This document shows positions 49,848-58,818 of a stretch of 64,000 nt of DNA, piece by piece (the stretch's first letter is position 1; each line of letters starts with the position of its first letter). The translations under genes and the position numbers were made by a program. This stretch comes from Plantactinospora endophytica. GTDB taxonomy: Bacteria; Actinomycetota; Actinomycetes; Mycobacteriales; Micromonosporaceae. The stretch lies in NCBI RefSeq assembly GCF_016862915.1, contig NZ_BONW01000003.1, positions 1-64,000 on the forward strand, given 5' to 3'. The notes beneath the pieces were generated by a model. It saw nothing but the letters and a program-made list of their open reading frames with translations. It did not search any database and was not told the DNA's origin.

Positions 49848-51356
49848 ATGGCGGAAGCAACTCAGGTCCCGGACGTCCACTCCTATCCACTCGGTACCAG
49901 CCGTCCCCCGCTCGCCGTGGCCGACCTGCCCGAGCCGGAGGAGGTCTTCAAGGTCCGCCGGCTCGGCCCCCGCGAGCTGTTCAAGTACGCCCTCGGGCCC
50001 AGCCTGATCGCGCTGGGCATCTCGATCGGCAGCGGCGAGTGGCTGCTCGGCCCGCAGGCGGTCGGCCAGTTCGGCTTCGTCGGAGTCGGCTGGGTCATCC
50101 TGGTCTCGGCGGTGCTCCAGACCTTCTACAACGTCGAGTGCTCCCGTTACGTGATGGCCACCGGCGAGGCCCCGGTGGTCGGCTGGGGCCGGGTGCCGCC
50201 CGGCTACCTGCTCTGGGTACCGATCTCGGTGTTCCTGGTGATCTTCGCGTTTATCGCCGGCGGCTGGGCGGCCTCGGCCGGCCAGGGCGTCTACGCGTTG
50301 GTGCACGGCGAGGTGGCGCCCGCCGGAGCCGAGGAGCCCCGGCTCTGGGCGATCGCCCTGCTGGTGCTGGTCTTCCTGATCGCCGCCGGGGCGAAGCGGA
50401 TCAGCCGGGCGCTCGAACTCGCCAACTGGGTGATGGTCGGCACCATCCTGGTGGTCCTGCTGCTGGTGGCGCTCTTCGTGGTGCCCTGGGACATCTGGTG
50501 GGAGGGGATCCGGGGCTTCGTCACCCCGGCCGCGCCGCCGGACGGGATCACCGCCACCCAGCTCGGCGGGCTGGCCGGGTTCACCGCACTCGCCTCCGGG
50601 CTCAACTGGTACGTGATGGGCCACTACCGGGACAAGGGCTACGGGATGGGCCACCGCACCGGCTACATCTCCGGGCTGCGCGGCGACCGGCGGGAACTGC
50701 TGGCCAACGGCGTCACGTTCCCGGACGACCCGGCGAACGCGGCCCGCTGGCGGCGCTGGTACCGGCTGCTGCTCACCGACATGTGGGGGATCTTCTTCGT
50801 CGGTGCGATGCTCGGGATGCTGCTGCCGACCATCCTGATGGCGCACGCCGTGCAGGTCTCCGGCACGGTACCGACCGCGTCGGACGTACCCACCTTCGTG
50901 GCGACCGCGCTCGAACCCGACTACGGGCCGCTGATGTTCTACGGCATGCTGCTGATCGGCGTACTGGTGCTGTTCAGTACGCAGCTCGGCATCTTCGAGG
51001 GGATGGTGCGGGTCAGCACCGACGCGGCGCACGCGACCAGTCCCCGGCTGCGCCGACTGCTGGAGGGCGACCCGCGCAAGTTCTACTACCCGTTCATGCT
51101 GGTGCTGCTCGTGATCATTTCGGTGGTACTGCACCTGGCGGTGCCGGTCAACCTGGTGCAGTGGTCGGCCAACATGTCGAATCTGGGCGCCCTGCTCTAC
51201 CCGTTCCTGCTGATCTACCTGAACAGCCGGTTGCCCCGGCCGGCCCGTCCGCGCCCCTGGCACTACGTACTGCTCGTGCTGAACGTGCTGTTCTTCGGCT
51301 TCTTCTTCGTCAACTTCATCGCCGACTTCGTCGGTGACCCGCTGGTAACGTTCTGA
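49848..51356 (+). CDS. Nramp-like transporter without the DPGN metal motif
   Basis: A 502-residue protein with about 11 membrane helices. The first helix, GPSLIALGISIGSGEWLLGP (51-69), aligns with the Nramp helix-1 block but the metal motif D-P-G-N is GSGE at 61-64, and the helix-6 signature is not recognisable. A second conserved stretch is AGFTALASGLNWYVMGHYRDKGYGMG. AAGGAGG at 49835-49840, seven bases before the ATG, is a good ribosome binding site. Substrate is unlikely to be a typical divalent metal. A strong T-rich hairpin follows its stop. Confidence 0.78.
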   Translation: MAEATQVPDVHSYPLGTSRPPLAVADLPEPEEVFKVRRLGPRELFKYALGPSLIALGISIGSGEWLLGPQAVGQFGFVGVGWVILVSAVLQTFYNVECSRYVMATGEAPVVGWGRVPPGYLLWVPISVFLVIFAFIAGGWAASAGQGVYALVHGEVAPAGAEEPRLWAIALLVLVFLIAAGAKRISRALELANWVMVGTILVVLLLVALFVVPWDIWWEGIRGFVTPAAPPDGITATQLGGLAGFTALASGLNWYVMGHYRDKGYGMGHRTGYISGLRGDRRELLANGVTFPDDPANAARWRRWYRLLLTDMWGIFFVGAMLGMLLPTILMAHAVQVSGTVPTASDVPTFVATALEPDYGPLMFYGMLLIGVLVLFSTQLGIFEGMVRVSTDAAHATSPRLRRLLEGDPRKFYYPFMLVLLVIISVVLHLAVPVNLVQWSANMSNLGALLYPFLLIYLNSRLPRPARPRPWHYVLLVLNVLFFGFFFVNFIADFVGDPLVTF

Positions 51357-51364
51357 GGAGCGGA

Positions 51365-51401
51365 GAAAACGCCCGGCTGAGCTGCGCGGCCGGGCGTTTT
51401 C
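51365..51401 (+). terminator. Rho-independent terminator
   Basis: A 13-bp stem GAAAACGCCCGGC (51365-51377) with its complement (51389-51401), an 11-base loop and the T-run TTTTC at the end of the stem. It begins nine bases after the transporter stop codon. Confidence 0.88.
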
Positions 51402-51996
51402 CGTGGTCGGCGATTCAGTCGATCTTCCGGATTGCGGTGCCGCTCCCGACCGAGGCAAACCGCTATATTGTCGACACTGGACACTCGTGATAACTTACGG
51501 TCCGGCATGACGGGGTAAGCAGGACTCGCACCTAGATCACAAAATCGGTGTTGAAGTCGTTGCTCGGACGGGGCGAGCAGGGCGATGGCAACCAGACTAT
51601 TGAGCGGAGCGACCCGTCGGGTCGTGGATGTGCGCCGCCGGACCGCCGTGACCTTTCGGTCGAGTCCGTCGAGGCCGCCAATTACGCATTCATCGGCGCC
51701 GTCCTCCCATACGGTTCCGCGCGCAGCCGGACAGGGTCGTCCAGCGGGTTTCCCGGCCGGAGTCGGGCGACCCGCGCGGTCGCTCTCCCACCCGGTATGC
51801 GACCACTTCCCGCACCGCCGGGCCACTCCGTCGCCGGACCGCCGCGTCGCCGCCGTCGACCCCGCGAGGGTGGCCGGCCCGGCGGCGATGACGCGTACCT
51901 GACGGTCCCTGCCCCGCGCCTCGACGTCGCCACCCCGCCGACCGACCACCGCCGCACGTGTCGACCCGCGTCGGCCACAGGAATGGGGACAAGCCC
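51402..51996. other. Long upstream region of the GGDEF/EAL gene
   Basis: About 595 bases with no gene. A promoter-like pair, TTGTCG (51468-51473) and TAACTT (51491-51496) spaced by 17 bases, lies in a less GC-rich part and would give a leader of nearly 500 bases. The stretch 51590-51960 has low coding signal in all frames. The leader is long enough for a regulatory RNA, but no named riboswitch is recognised. Confidence 0.4.
51468..51496 (+). promoter_or_regulatory. Candidate sigma-70-type promoter
   Basis: TTGTCG and TAACTT with 17 bases between; the -10 element fits TANNNT. It lies about 500 bases upstream of the GGDEF/EAL gene. Confidence 0.4.
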
Positions 51997-54408
51997 GTGA
52001 ACCTTCTTCAACCCGAACCGCGCGGCGCTCACTCCGAGCGTCCGACCTCGCGGTCCGCCGCGCAGGGAAAGGTTGGAAGAGGTTTCCCGAGGACAACCCG
52101 GGCAGCCGACGCCGTGCCGGACACCGACCCGGCGGTGCTGGGCTCGCCCGTCTACCGAGCCGCCAAGATACTGGTCGTCACGCTGGGTGTGCTCTACGCG
52201 CTCAGTACCCTGATCCCGTTCGGCAACCAGCGACCGGCCTTCCTGGACACCTGGTTCTACTCCGCCGTGCTGGTCGCCACGTCGCTGCTCGCACTGGCCC
52301 GGCCACTCCTGGTGCGCCGCAACCGGCTCGCGTGGGCGTGTGTCGGGGCGGGCGTCGCCTCCTGGGCGGTCGGCGACATCTACTGGTCGGTCAACTTCGC
52401 CGCCACCCCGCCCGCCGACATTCCCGTCCCGTCGCTGGCGGACGTGTTCTACGTGGGGCTGTACCCGCTCGCGTACATCGGTTTCGTCGTGCTGGCCCGG
52501 GCGACCACCCGTCGGCTGCCCGTCTCGGTCTGGCTCGACGGCGTGGTCACCTCGCTGGCGGCCGGCGCGGTCTTCTCCGCCGTGACGCTCGCGGACCTGC
52601 TCTCCCCCGGCGCCGGTCAGGCGTTGGCGGAGACGATCACGAACCTCTCGTACCCGATCGGCGACCTGGTGCTGATGGTCGTCGCGGTGGCGGCGCTGGC
52701 GATGGTGCGGTGGCGTACCGATCCGGTGTGGTGGCTGCTCGGGCTGGGTGCGGGCGCCTTCGCCGTCGCCGATACCGCCTACCTGTTCGGCCTCGCCAAC
52801 GACACCTACACCGACGGCACCTGGATCGACGGCTCCTGGATGATCGGCCTGCTGCTGATGGCGCTGGCCGGCTCGACCCTGCGGCGTCGCCCCGTCGACG
52901 AGGTACGCGGCTTCGCCGCGCTGCTGGTGCCGATCCTGTTCTCGCTCTGCGCGCTCGGGGTGCTCATCGTCGGCACCTTCGTACCGCTGCACGCGATCTC
53001 GATCATCATGGCCAGCGGTTGCCTGGTCGCCGCCGGTATCCGGACCGCGCTCACCTTCGAGCAGACCCGCGAGTTGACCCGGAAACGCGTCGAGGCGACG
53101 ACCGACGAGTTGAGCGGGTTGGGTAACCGGCGGGTCCTCGACTCGGCGTTGCCCAGCATGCTCGCCGGCCTGCCGCCGGGTGCGGCGCTGCCGCTGACCA
53201 TCGTGAGCGTCGACCGCCTGCGGGAGTTGAACCGCATCCTCGGGTACACGGCGGGCGACATGATCCTCAGCGCCGTCGGCGCCCGGTTGCGGGAGGCGCT
53301 GCCGGTCGGGGCGGTCGCGGTCCGGCTCGGCGGTGCCGAGATCGCCATCCTGCGTACCGTCGCCTCGGGCACGGCCGAGAGCGTCGCCAAGGAGACCGAG
53401 GTGCTGCTCCGCCGGTTGGGCAGCCCGGTCGTCGCCGGCCCGGTGCCGGTGCAGATCGAGCTGAGCGCCGGGGTGGCCATCGCGCCGGTGCACGCGACCA
53501 CCTCGGCCAAGCTGATCCACTGCGCCGCCGACGCGCTGCACGAGGCGAAGACGAACCGCTCCGAGGTCGAGATCTACGACCCGGGCCGGCACGGCGACCT
53601 GCCCTCGTACCTGCTGCCGGACCTGTTGCGCGCCGCGGAGAAGGAGCAGTTCTCCGTGTACTACCAACCGATGATCGACCTGACGACGCGTCGACCGGTG
53701 GCGCTGGAGGCCCAACTCCGCTGGCACCACCCGGTGCACGGATGGATCGAGGCCGGGCCGCTGCGGCAACTGGCGGCCCAGGTCGGGCTGACCCGGCACC
53801 TGACCCGGATCCTGCTGCTCTCCGCCTTGCAGAACTGCGCGGTCTGGCGCCGCAACGGCTACGACCTCGGAGTTGCCGCCGACGTGTCGGTGGCCGGCGT
53901 ACTCGACTCGCATCTGCCGTACGACGTGGCAAAGATGATCAACAAGGTGGGTGTGCCGGCCGGGGCGCTGACCCTGGAGATCGCCGAGGAGGTGCTGCTG
54001 GTCGACGCCCGGCGTACCGCGATGGCGCTCGGCCAGTTCCGGCACTTCGGCGTACGTCTCTCGCTGGACGGCTACGGCCGCTCCGCACCGTCCCTCACCC
54101 GCCTGCGCAGCATGCCGGTCGACGAGTTGAAGCTCGACCCGTCGTTCGTCGAGCCCATGGTCAACAGCACCCAGGACGCCGCAGTGGTGCGCTCGACCGT
54201 CGAGCTGGCCCGGTCCCTCGGCATCACCACGGTGGTGGAAGGGGTCGCCTCGCACGAGCTGCTGGACGCGGTGACCCTCACCGGCTGCTCCGGTGCCCAG
54301 GGCAGCCTGTTCGGCGAGCCGATGAGCGAGGAAGGGCTGCACGCCTGGCTGGCGTCGCTGCAACGGGTACCGGCCGACCACCAGTCGGGCCGTGGGCCGC
54401 GCCAGTGA
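51997..54408 (+). CDS. Membrane GGDEF-EAL protein with degenerate catalytic motifs
   Basis: An 803-residue protein. About nine membrane helices fill 50-365, followed by a GGDEF domain (375-535) and an EAL domain (540-800). In the GGDEF the active-site loop is LGGAEI at 444-449 instead of GGDEF/GGEEF. In the EAL the signature is LEAQLRW (570-576), the metal-ligand Asn block reads DVSVAG and the DDFGTG block reads LDGYGRS, although E in LEIAEE, KLD and VVEGV remain. So neither c-di-GMP synthesis nor breakdown is assured; it may bind c-di-GMP as a receptor. GTG 51997 follows GGGGAC. Confidence 0.82.
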   Translation: MNLLQPEPRGAHSERPTSRSAAQGKVGRGFPRTTRAADAVPDTDPAVLGSPVYRAAKILVVTLGVLYALSTLIPFGNQRPAFLDTWFYSAVLVATSLLALARPLLVRRNRLAWACVGAGVASWAVGDIYWSVNFAATPPADIPVPSLADVFYVGLYPLAYIGFVVLARATTRRLPVSVWLDGVVTSLAAGAVFSAVTLADLLSPGAGQALAETITNLSYPIGDLVLMVVAVAALAMVRWRTDPVWWLLGLGAGAFAVADTAYLFGLANDTYTDGTWIDGSWMIGLLLMALAGSTLRRRPVDEVRGFAALLVPILFSLCALGVLIVGTFVPLHAISIIMASGCLVAAGIRTALTFEQTRELTRKRVEATTDELSGLGNRRVLDSALPSMLAGLPPGAALPLTIVSVDRLRELNRILGYTAGDMILSAVGARLREALPVGAVAVRLGGAEIAILRTVASGTAESVAKETEVLLRRLGSPVVAGPVPVQIELSAGVAIAPVHATTSAKLIHCAADALHEAKTNRSEVEIYDPGRHGDLPSYLLPDLLRAAEKEQFSVYYQPMIDLTTRRPVALEAQLRWHHPVHGWIEAGPLRQLAAQVGLTRHLTRILLLSALQNCAVWRRNGYDLGVAADVSVAGVLDSHLPYDVAKMINKVGVPAGALTLEIAEEVLLVDARRTAMALGQFRHFGVRLSLDGYGRSAPSLTRLRSMPVDELKLDPSFVEPMVNSTQDAAVVRSTVELARSLGITTVVEGVASHELLDAVTLTGCSGAQGSLFGEPMSEEGLHAWLASLQRVPADHQSGRGPRQ

Positions 54409-54434
54409 CGACCGGACCCGCGAAACCTCTTCTC

Positions 54435-54450
54435 TACACTTGATCCCATG
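54435..54450 (+). promoter_or_regulatory. -10 box and leaderless start of the PPOX gene
   Basis: TACACT at 54435-54440, seven bases before the ATG at 54448, with a pyrimidine-rich upstream region and no ribosome binding site. Confidence 0.55.
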
Positions 54451-55083
54451 ACGGCACGGGGAGAGTTGTTCGAGATCACGTCCGAGGCGGAGCTGCGCGA
54501 GCTGCTCGGCGAGCCGATGCCACGGGCGGTGACCAAGGAACGGGTACGGCTGCACGAGGTCGACCGGGAGTGGCTGGCCGCCTCGCCGTTCTGCCTGGTG
54601 GCGACGGCCGACTCGGCGGGCAACTGCGACGTCTCGCCCAAGGGCGACCCACCCGGCTTCACCCTGGTGCTCGACGACACCACCATCGCCATTCCGGAAC
54701 GGCCCGGGAATCGACGGGCCGACGGTTTCCGCAACGTGCTGTTGAATCCGCATGTCGGGCTGGTCTACCTGATTCCGGGCCGGGGCGAGACCCTGCGGAT
54801 CAACGGTCGGGCCCGGCTGGTCCGCGAGGCGCCGTTCTTCGACCAGATGGTGGTGAAGGGGCATCGGCCGATCCTGGCGCTGCTCGTCGAGGTCGAACAG
54901 ATCTTCTTCCACTGCGCCAAGGCGTTCATGCGGTCGTCGCTGTGGCGCCCGGAGACCTGGAACCCGGAGGTCATGCCGACCCAGGCGCAGATCGTCAAGC
55001 GGGTCCAGCGGACCGAGGAGACGCTGGAGGACCTGGAGCGCTACTACGGCCCCGAGTACGCCCGCCGGCTCTACCAGGGCTGA
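54448..55083 (+). CDS. FMN-dependent PPOX-type flavoprotein (MSMEG_1061-like)
   Basis: A 211-residue cytoplasmic protein of the pyridoxamine-phosphate-oxidase split-barrel fold. SPFCLVATADSAGNCDVSPKGDPPGF (about 46-71) is the flavin-binding strand-loop. GNRRADGFRNVLLNPHVGLVYLIPG and GRARLV follow as in the MSMEG_1061 subgroup, where a FMN-binding basic pair is conserved. It may reduce or bind flavins and protect against oxidants; the substrate is unknown. Leaderless promoter. A helical C-terminus (TQAQIVKRVQRTEETLEDLERYY) closes the protein. Confidence 0.85.
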   Translation: MTARGELFEITSEAELRELLGEPMPRAVTKERVRLHEVDREWLAASPFCLVATADSAGNCDVSPKGDPPGFTLVLDDTTIAIPERPGNRRADGFRNVLLNPHVGLVYLIPGRGETLRINGRARLVREAPFFDQMVVKGHRPILALLVEVEQIFFHCAKAFMRSSLWRPETWNPEVMPTQAQIVKRVQRTEETLEDLERYYGPEYARRLYQG

Positions 55084-55333
55084 CCGTACGCCCGGCGGGT
55101 GGTCGGGCGGCGGGGAACCGTACCGGAGAATGGAAGTTGCCGGTAGGGAAACATTCTCCACGGTCTACCCCAATGCGTTCGATCAAGGGGCAGCGAATTG
55201 ATCTCGCGGTTCCGGTTCGGAAATTAGCAGACTTGTCCGGATAGGCACTCCACAGTGGCCGCTGCGTGTAATGATGGCGAGCCACCACCGCGCTGTTCCG
55301 AGTGCGGCGATCTCGTCCCGTGGGAGCTTCTCC

Positions 55334-57268
55334 GTGCAGTTACTGCTGGCGTACGCATTCGACCGGAACGAAGAAATGGCCGACGTGCCGTCCAGGCTCG
55401 ACCGGGTCGCCGCCCACTACGCGACGATCTGGCCGGAGGGAACGTGCCGGTCCGGAACGGACGCCGGCCGGCTCGGACTGCATCTGTGGGACGTGGCTCC
55501 GTCGCCGTGGCGCTGGCCCGCCTGGCAGCAGGAGCCCGACTTGTCGGTCGCCACGCTCTACCTGCCGGTCGACTACCGGCGGGTGGTGGGCCCCGTTGCG
55601 GCGGAACTGGCGGCGGTGCCACTGGCCCGGGCGCTGGCCGACCGCCCGCACTCGGTCCTCGACCTGACCGCCCCGTTCGTGCTGGCGTCGCTGGACCCGG
55701 GGCGCGGACGGCTGCGACTGCACACCGACGCGGTCGGGCTCGGCCGGCTCTACCAGCTCCGCTTTCCCGGCGGCTGGGTCTGGTCCAACCGGCCCGCCGC
55801 CGCGTGCCGGTTCGCCGGGATCCGGGCCGAGCCGGACCGGGACGGCTGGCGTACGTTCGCGGCCACCGGCTGGTTCCAGGGCGACCGGACGCCGTTCGGC
55901 AACGTCTACGCCGTGCCGGGCGGGACGACCATCGGCTACGACCTGCCGGCGACGGCCCCGGTGCGGAGCCGGATCGACGCCCTGGCGACCTGGGCGGCGG
56001 ACGGCGGCGGCGACGCGCTCTCGGCGGAGCGGATCGACGAGGTGGCGGAGGCGCTGCGCGGTGCCATGCTCGCGCTCGACCCGATGTGGTCGGGCAAGGT
56101 GAACATCGGGCTCAGCGGCGGCCGGGACTCCCGGCTGTGCGCGGCGGCGGCACTCACCGCCGGCCTGGAGGTGCAGTTCCACACCAACGCCGCCGAGCCG
56201 GGCGAGGCCGACGTCGCGGAGCGGCTGGTCGCGGTGCTGCCGGCCGAACTGGCCCGGCGGGTCAGCCACCGGATCGACCGTCCGAAGCCCGGCGGCCCGG
56301 CCCAGACCCACGGCCTGGCGCTGACCGCTCCGGTACTGCCGAACGTGCTGGCCTGGCATCGGGTGCAGGAGGGACTGCGGCCGGAGAGCTATCTGCCGTC
56401 GGCCGCGCCGAGCCGGTTCGTGCCGGCGACGTACCTCACCGTCAGCGGGGCCGCCGGAGGGATCGCGCACGGGCACTACTATCCGCCGGACCACGCGGAG
56501 ATCTCGCGGCTGGCGTACCCGGATCGGCTGGACGCCTTCGTCGACCGGCTGGCGGGCCGGATCGTCCGCAAGTCGGGGCTGTCGGCGGCGGCCCGGGCGA
56601 CCTCGACGGCGCAGGTGCACCGCACCCTGGCGGCGGCGTTCGCCGGCGGACTGAGCGACGCCAAGGTCCTCGACTACTTCCTGGTGGCGGAGCGGGTCCG
56701 CCGGTGGGGGACCGCCGCCGACCGGACCGGCACGATTATTCCGCTGCTGGTCCCCGAGTTCGTCCGGGCGGCCTTCGGCATCACTCCCGCGCAACGGCGC
56801 GACAACGCGTTGCACCGGGCGGTCACCGAGCGACTGATTCCACAGTGGAGGGGCGAGCCGTACTACGCCCGCCCGGTCGGCCTGGTGCCGCCGGTCTACG
56901 CCCCACGGCTCGGCACCGCCGCCGACCGCGACCTGATCAGCGCGGTGGTGGCCGACCCCGAGTCCTGGGCAGACGCGCACCGGCCGGCCGCCGTCGCCGC
57001 TGCCTGGCACCGGCTGGTCGCCGGGCGGGGCGGGCCGGGCGACGAGCGGCTGATGCACCGGGTGCTCTGGCGGGCCGTCTTCGCCGACTACCTCGCCGAG
57101 GTCAACGGCGAGGAGCCGACAACCAGAACACAGCGGGTACCGGTGCCGGTGCAGTCCGCCCCGTCCCGGATCCTCGCCGGTACGGCGGCCCGGGGGCGGC
57201 GGATCGCGGCCCGGGGACTGCGCCGGGTCGCGAAGGTCGTCGACCCGGTCCCGCCCCGGTCGAGTTGA
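55334..57268 (+). CDS. Orphan asparagine-synthase-like enzyme
   Basis: A 644-residue protein. Residues 1-220 resemble the N-terminal part of asparagine-synthase-type proteins but have no catalytic Cys2, so glutamine hydrolysis is unlikely. The PP-loop ATP-binding motif GLSGGRDS is at 259-266, with the second half (VKDYF-like AKVLDYFLVAERVRRWG, IIPLLVPEFVRAAF) matching the synthetase domain. The GTG at 55334 has GGGAG upstream; an earlier open frame is not protein-like. Such orphans amidate or adenylate small molecules, lasso peptides or cell-surface polymers, but no such genes adjoin. Confidence 0.78.
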   Translation: MQLLLAYAFDRNEEMADVPSRLDRVAAHYATIWPEGTCRSGTDAGRLGLHLWDVAPSPWRWPAWQQEPDLSVATLYLPVDYRRVVGPVAAELAAVPLARALADRPHSVLDLTAPFVLASLDPGRGRLRLHTDAVGLGRLYQLRFPGGWVWSNRPAAACRFAGIRAEPDRDGWRTFAATGWFQGDRTPFGNVYAVPGGTTIGYDLPATAPVRSRIDALATWAADGGGDALSAERIDEVAEALRGAMLALDPMWSGKVNIGLSGGRDSRLCAAAALTAGLEVQFHTNAAEPGEADVAERLVAVLPAELARRVSHRIDRPKPGGPAQTHGLALTAPVLPNVLAWHRVQEGLRPESYLPSAAPSRFVPATYLTVSGAAGGIAHGHYYPPDHAEISRLAYPDRLDAFVDRLAGRIVRKSGLSAAARATSTAQVHRTLAAAFAGGLSDAKVLDYFLVAERVRRWGTAADRTGTIIPLLVPEFVRAAFGITPAQRRDNALHRAVTERLIPQWRGEPYYARPVGLVPPVYAPRLGTAADRDLISAVVADPESWADAHRPAAVAAAWHRLVAGRGGPGDERLMHRVLWRAVFADYLAEVNGEEPTTRTQRVPVPVQSAPSRILAGTAARGRRIAARGLRRVAKVVDPVPPRSS

Positions 57269-57285
57269 CCCACAGCCCAGACCCC

Positions 57286-58818
57286 CTAGCCGAGCAGGTG
57301 TTCCACCGGTAGCCGGCGGATGGAGGCGTCCAGCACCTGTGCGGTGTGCGCCAGCGCGATCCCGCCGCCTCCGGCCGGCCGGGTCGAGGTCGTACCGCCC
57401 AGCCGGGGGATGGCGGCGGTGATCTGCATCAGGCAGCCCGGATTGGCGGTCACCAGCAGTCGCGCCCCGGTGGCGAGTACGTCCCGAGCCTTCCGCTCGC
57501 CGAGCCGGGCCGCCGGCTCCGGGTTCAGGATGTTCCACACCCCGGCCGAGCCGCAGCACAGTTCCGGATCGGCGATCTCCCGCAACTCCAGCTCGGGGAT
57601 GGCCCGCAGCAGTTCCCGGGGCTGGCTGCGGATCCCCTGCGCGTGCCCGAGGTGGCAGGCGTCGTGATAGGCGACGCTGACCGGCAGCGGGTGCCGGCGG
57701 GCCACCGGCCCCAACTCGACCAGGAGTTCGGAGAGGTCGCGTACCCGGGCGGCGAAGTCCGCGGCCCGCTGGGCGTACCCGGGGTCGTCGGCGAGCAGGT
57801 CGCCGTACTCCTTGAGTGACGAGCCGCAGCCGGCGGCGTTGACCACGAAGTAGTCGATCCCGGTGTCGGCGAAGGCGTCGATCAGGTCCCGGGCGAACCG
57901 GCGGGCCTCCGCCTCGCGTCCGTTGTGCAGGCTCAGCGCGCCGCAGCAGCCCTGCCGGGCGGGATTGAGCACCACCTCGCAGCCCTCGGCGGCGAGTACC
58001 CGGGCGGTCGCCGAGTTCACCCCCGGAAAGAACGTGCTCTGCACGCAACCGGTGAGCATCCCCACCACCGCCCGGCGCGGCCCGTACGCCGGTACCCGGT
58101 CGGGCGGCTTCGGTGCCCGGGTCAGCCGGGGTGCCAACGACTCCAGAGTGGACAGCGTCGGCGCGAGCCGGGGCAGCAGCCCGGTCCTGGACACCAGCCG
58201 CCGTAACCCGCTGGCCTGGTACGCCCGCAGCGGCCCGCGCAGCAGCCGGAGCCGCTTCGGGTACGGGAAGAGCGCGAAGATCGCCGCCCGCAGCGCCCGC
58301 TCCCGGGCGGGCCGGTGGTGTCGGCGTTCCACCTGCTGCCGGGTGCTCTCGATCAGCGTGTCGTAGCGCACCCCGGACGGGCAGGCGGTGACGCAGGCCA
58401 TGCAACCGAGGCAGGCGTCGAAGTGCCCGACCATCGAATCGGTGAGCGGTTCGCCCTCCAGGCCCTGCCGCATCAGGTGGATCCGCCCCCGGGGCGAGTC
58501 CATCTCCTCGCCCCACAGCACGTACGTCGGGCAGGTCGGCAGGCAAAATCCACAGTGCACACAGTCGGCGACGACGTCGGCCGACGGCGGCCGGTGCCCG
58601 TCGAACGCCGGCCCGCCGGGCGCCGGCCCGAGCAGGCCGAGCACGTCCCGGGGCGCACTGGCCGGCCGGGTACCACCGGGCGACGCCGGCCCCGGAGCCT
58701 CCGGCGCCGCTGCTTCGGCCGGGAGCGGGCCGGGCCGGAGCCGTTCGTGCGGGGACGTTTCGTGCAGGAGCGGTTCGGGCGGGGACGGTTCGGGCGGGAG
58801 CGGTTCGGGTGACGGCAT
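57286..58818 (-). CDS. glcF: Glycolate oxidase iron-sulfur subunit
   Basis: A 510-residue subunit. A Pro/Glu-rich N-terminus (1-60) precedes two [4Fe-4S] motifs, C86-x2-C89-x2-C92-x3-C96 and C136-x2-C139-x2-C142-x3-C146. The two CCG-type domains follow (GCCGALSLHNGRE and ELCCGSAGVWN). It carries electrons from the flavoprotein subunits to the respiratory chain. GGGAGG precedes the ATG at 58816-58818, and its first base is the last base of the glcE stop codon. Third gene of the glcD-E-F operon. Confidence 0.9.
   Translation of the reverse strand: MPSPEPLPPEPSPPEPLLHETSPHERLRPGPLPAEAAAPEAPGPASPGGTRPASAPRDVLGLLGPAPGGPAFDGHRPPSADVVADCVHCGFCLPTCPTYVLWGEEMDSPRGRIHLMRQGLEGEPLTDSMVGHFDACLGCMACVTACPSGVRYDTLIESTRQQVERRHHRPARERALRAAIFALFPYPKRLRLLRGPLRAYQASGLRRLVSRTGLLPRLAPTLSTLESLAPRLTRAPKPPDRVPAYGPRRAVVGMLTGCVQSTFFPGVNSATARVLAAEGCEVVLNPARQGCCGALSLHNGREAEARRFARDLIDAFADTGIDYFVVNAAGCGSSLKEYGDLLADDPGYAQRAADFAARVRDLSELLVELGPVARRHPLPVSVAYHDACHLGHAQGIRSQPRELLRAIPELELREIADPELCCGSAGVWNILNPEPAARLGERKARDVLATGARLLVTANPGCLMQITAAIPRLGGTTSTRPAGGGGIALAHTAQVLDASIRRLPVEHLLG

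Noticed and set aside
51454-51461. GGCAAACC upstream of the GGDEF/EAL gene, the hallmark of the GEMM c-di-GMP riboswitch
   Set aside because: The following sequence has no GNRA hairpin, no second conserved strand (ACGCAAAG) and no tetraloop receptor, and the motif lies upstream of the best promoter.
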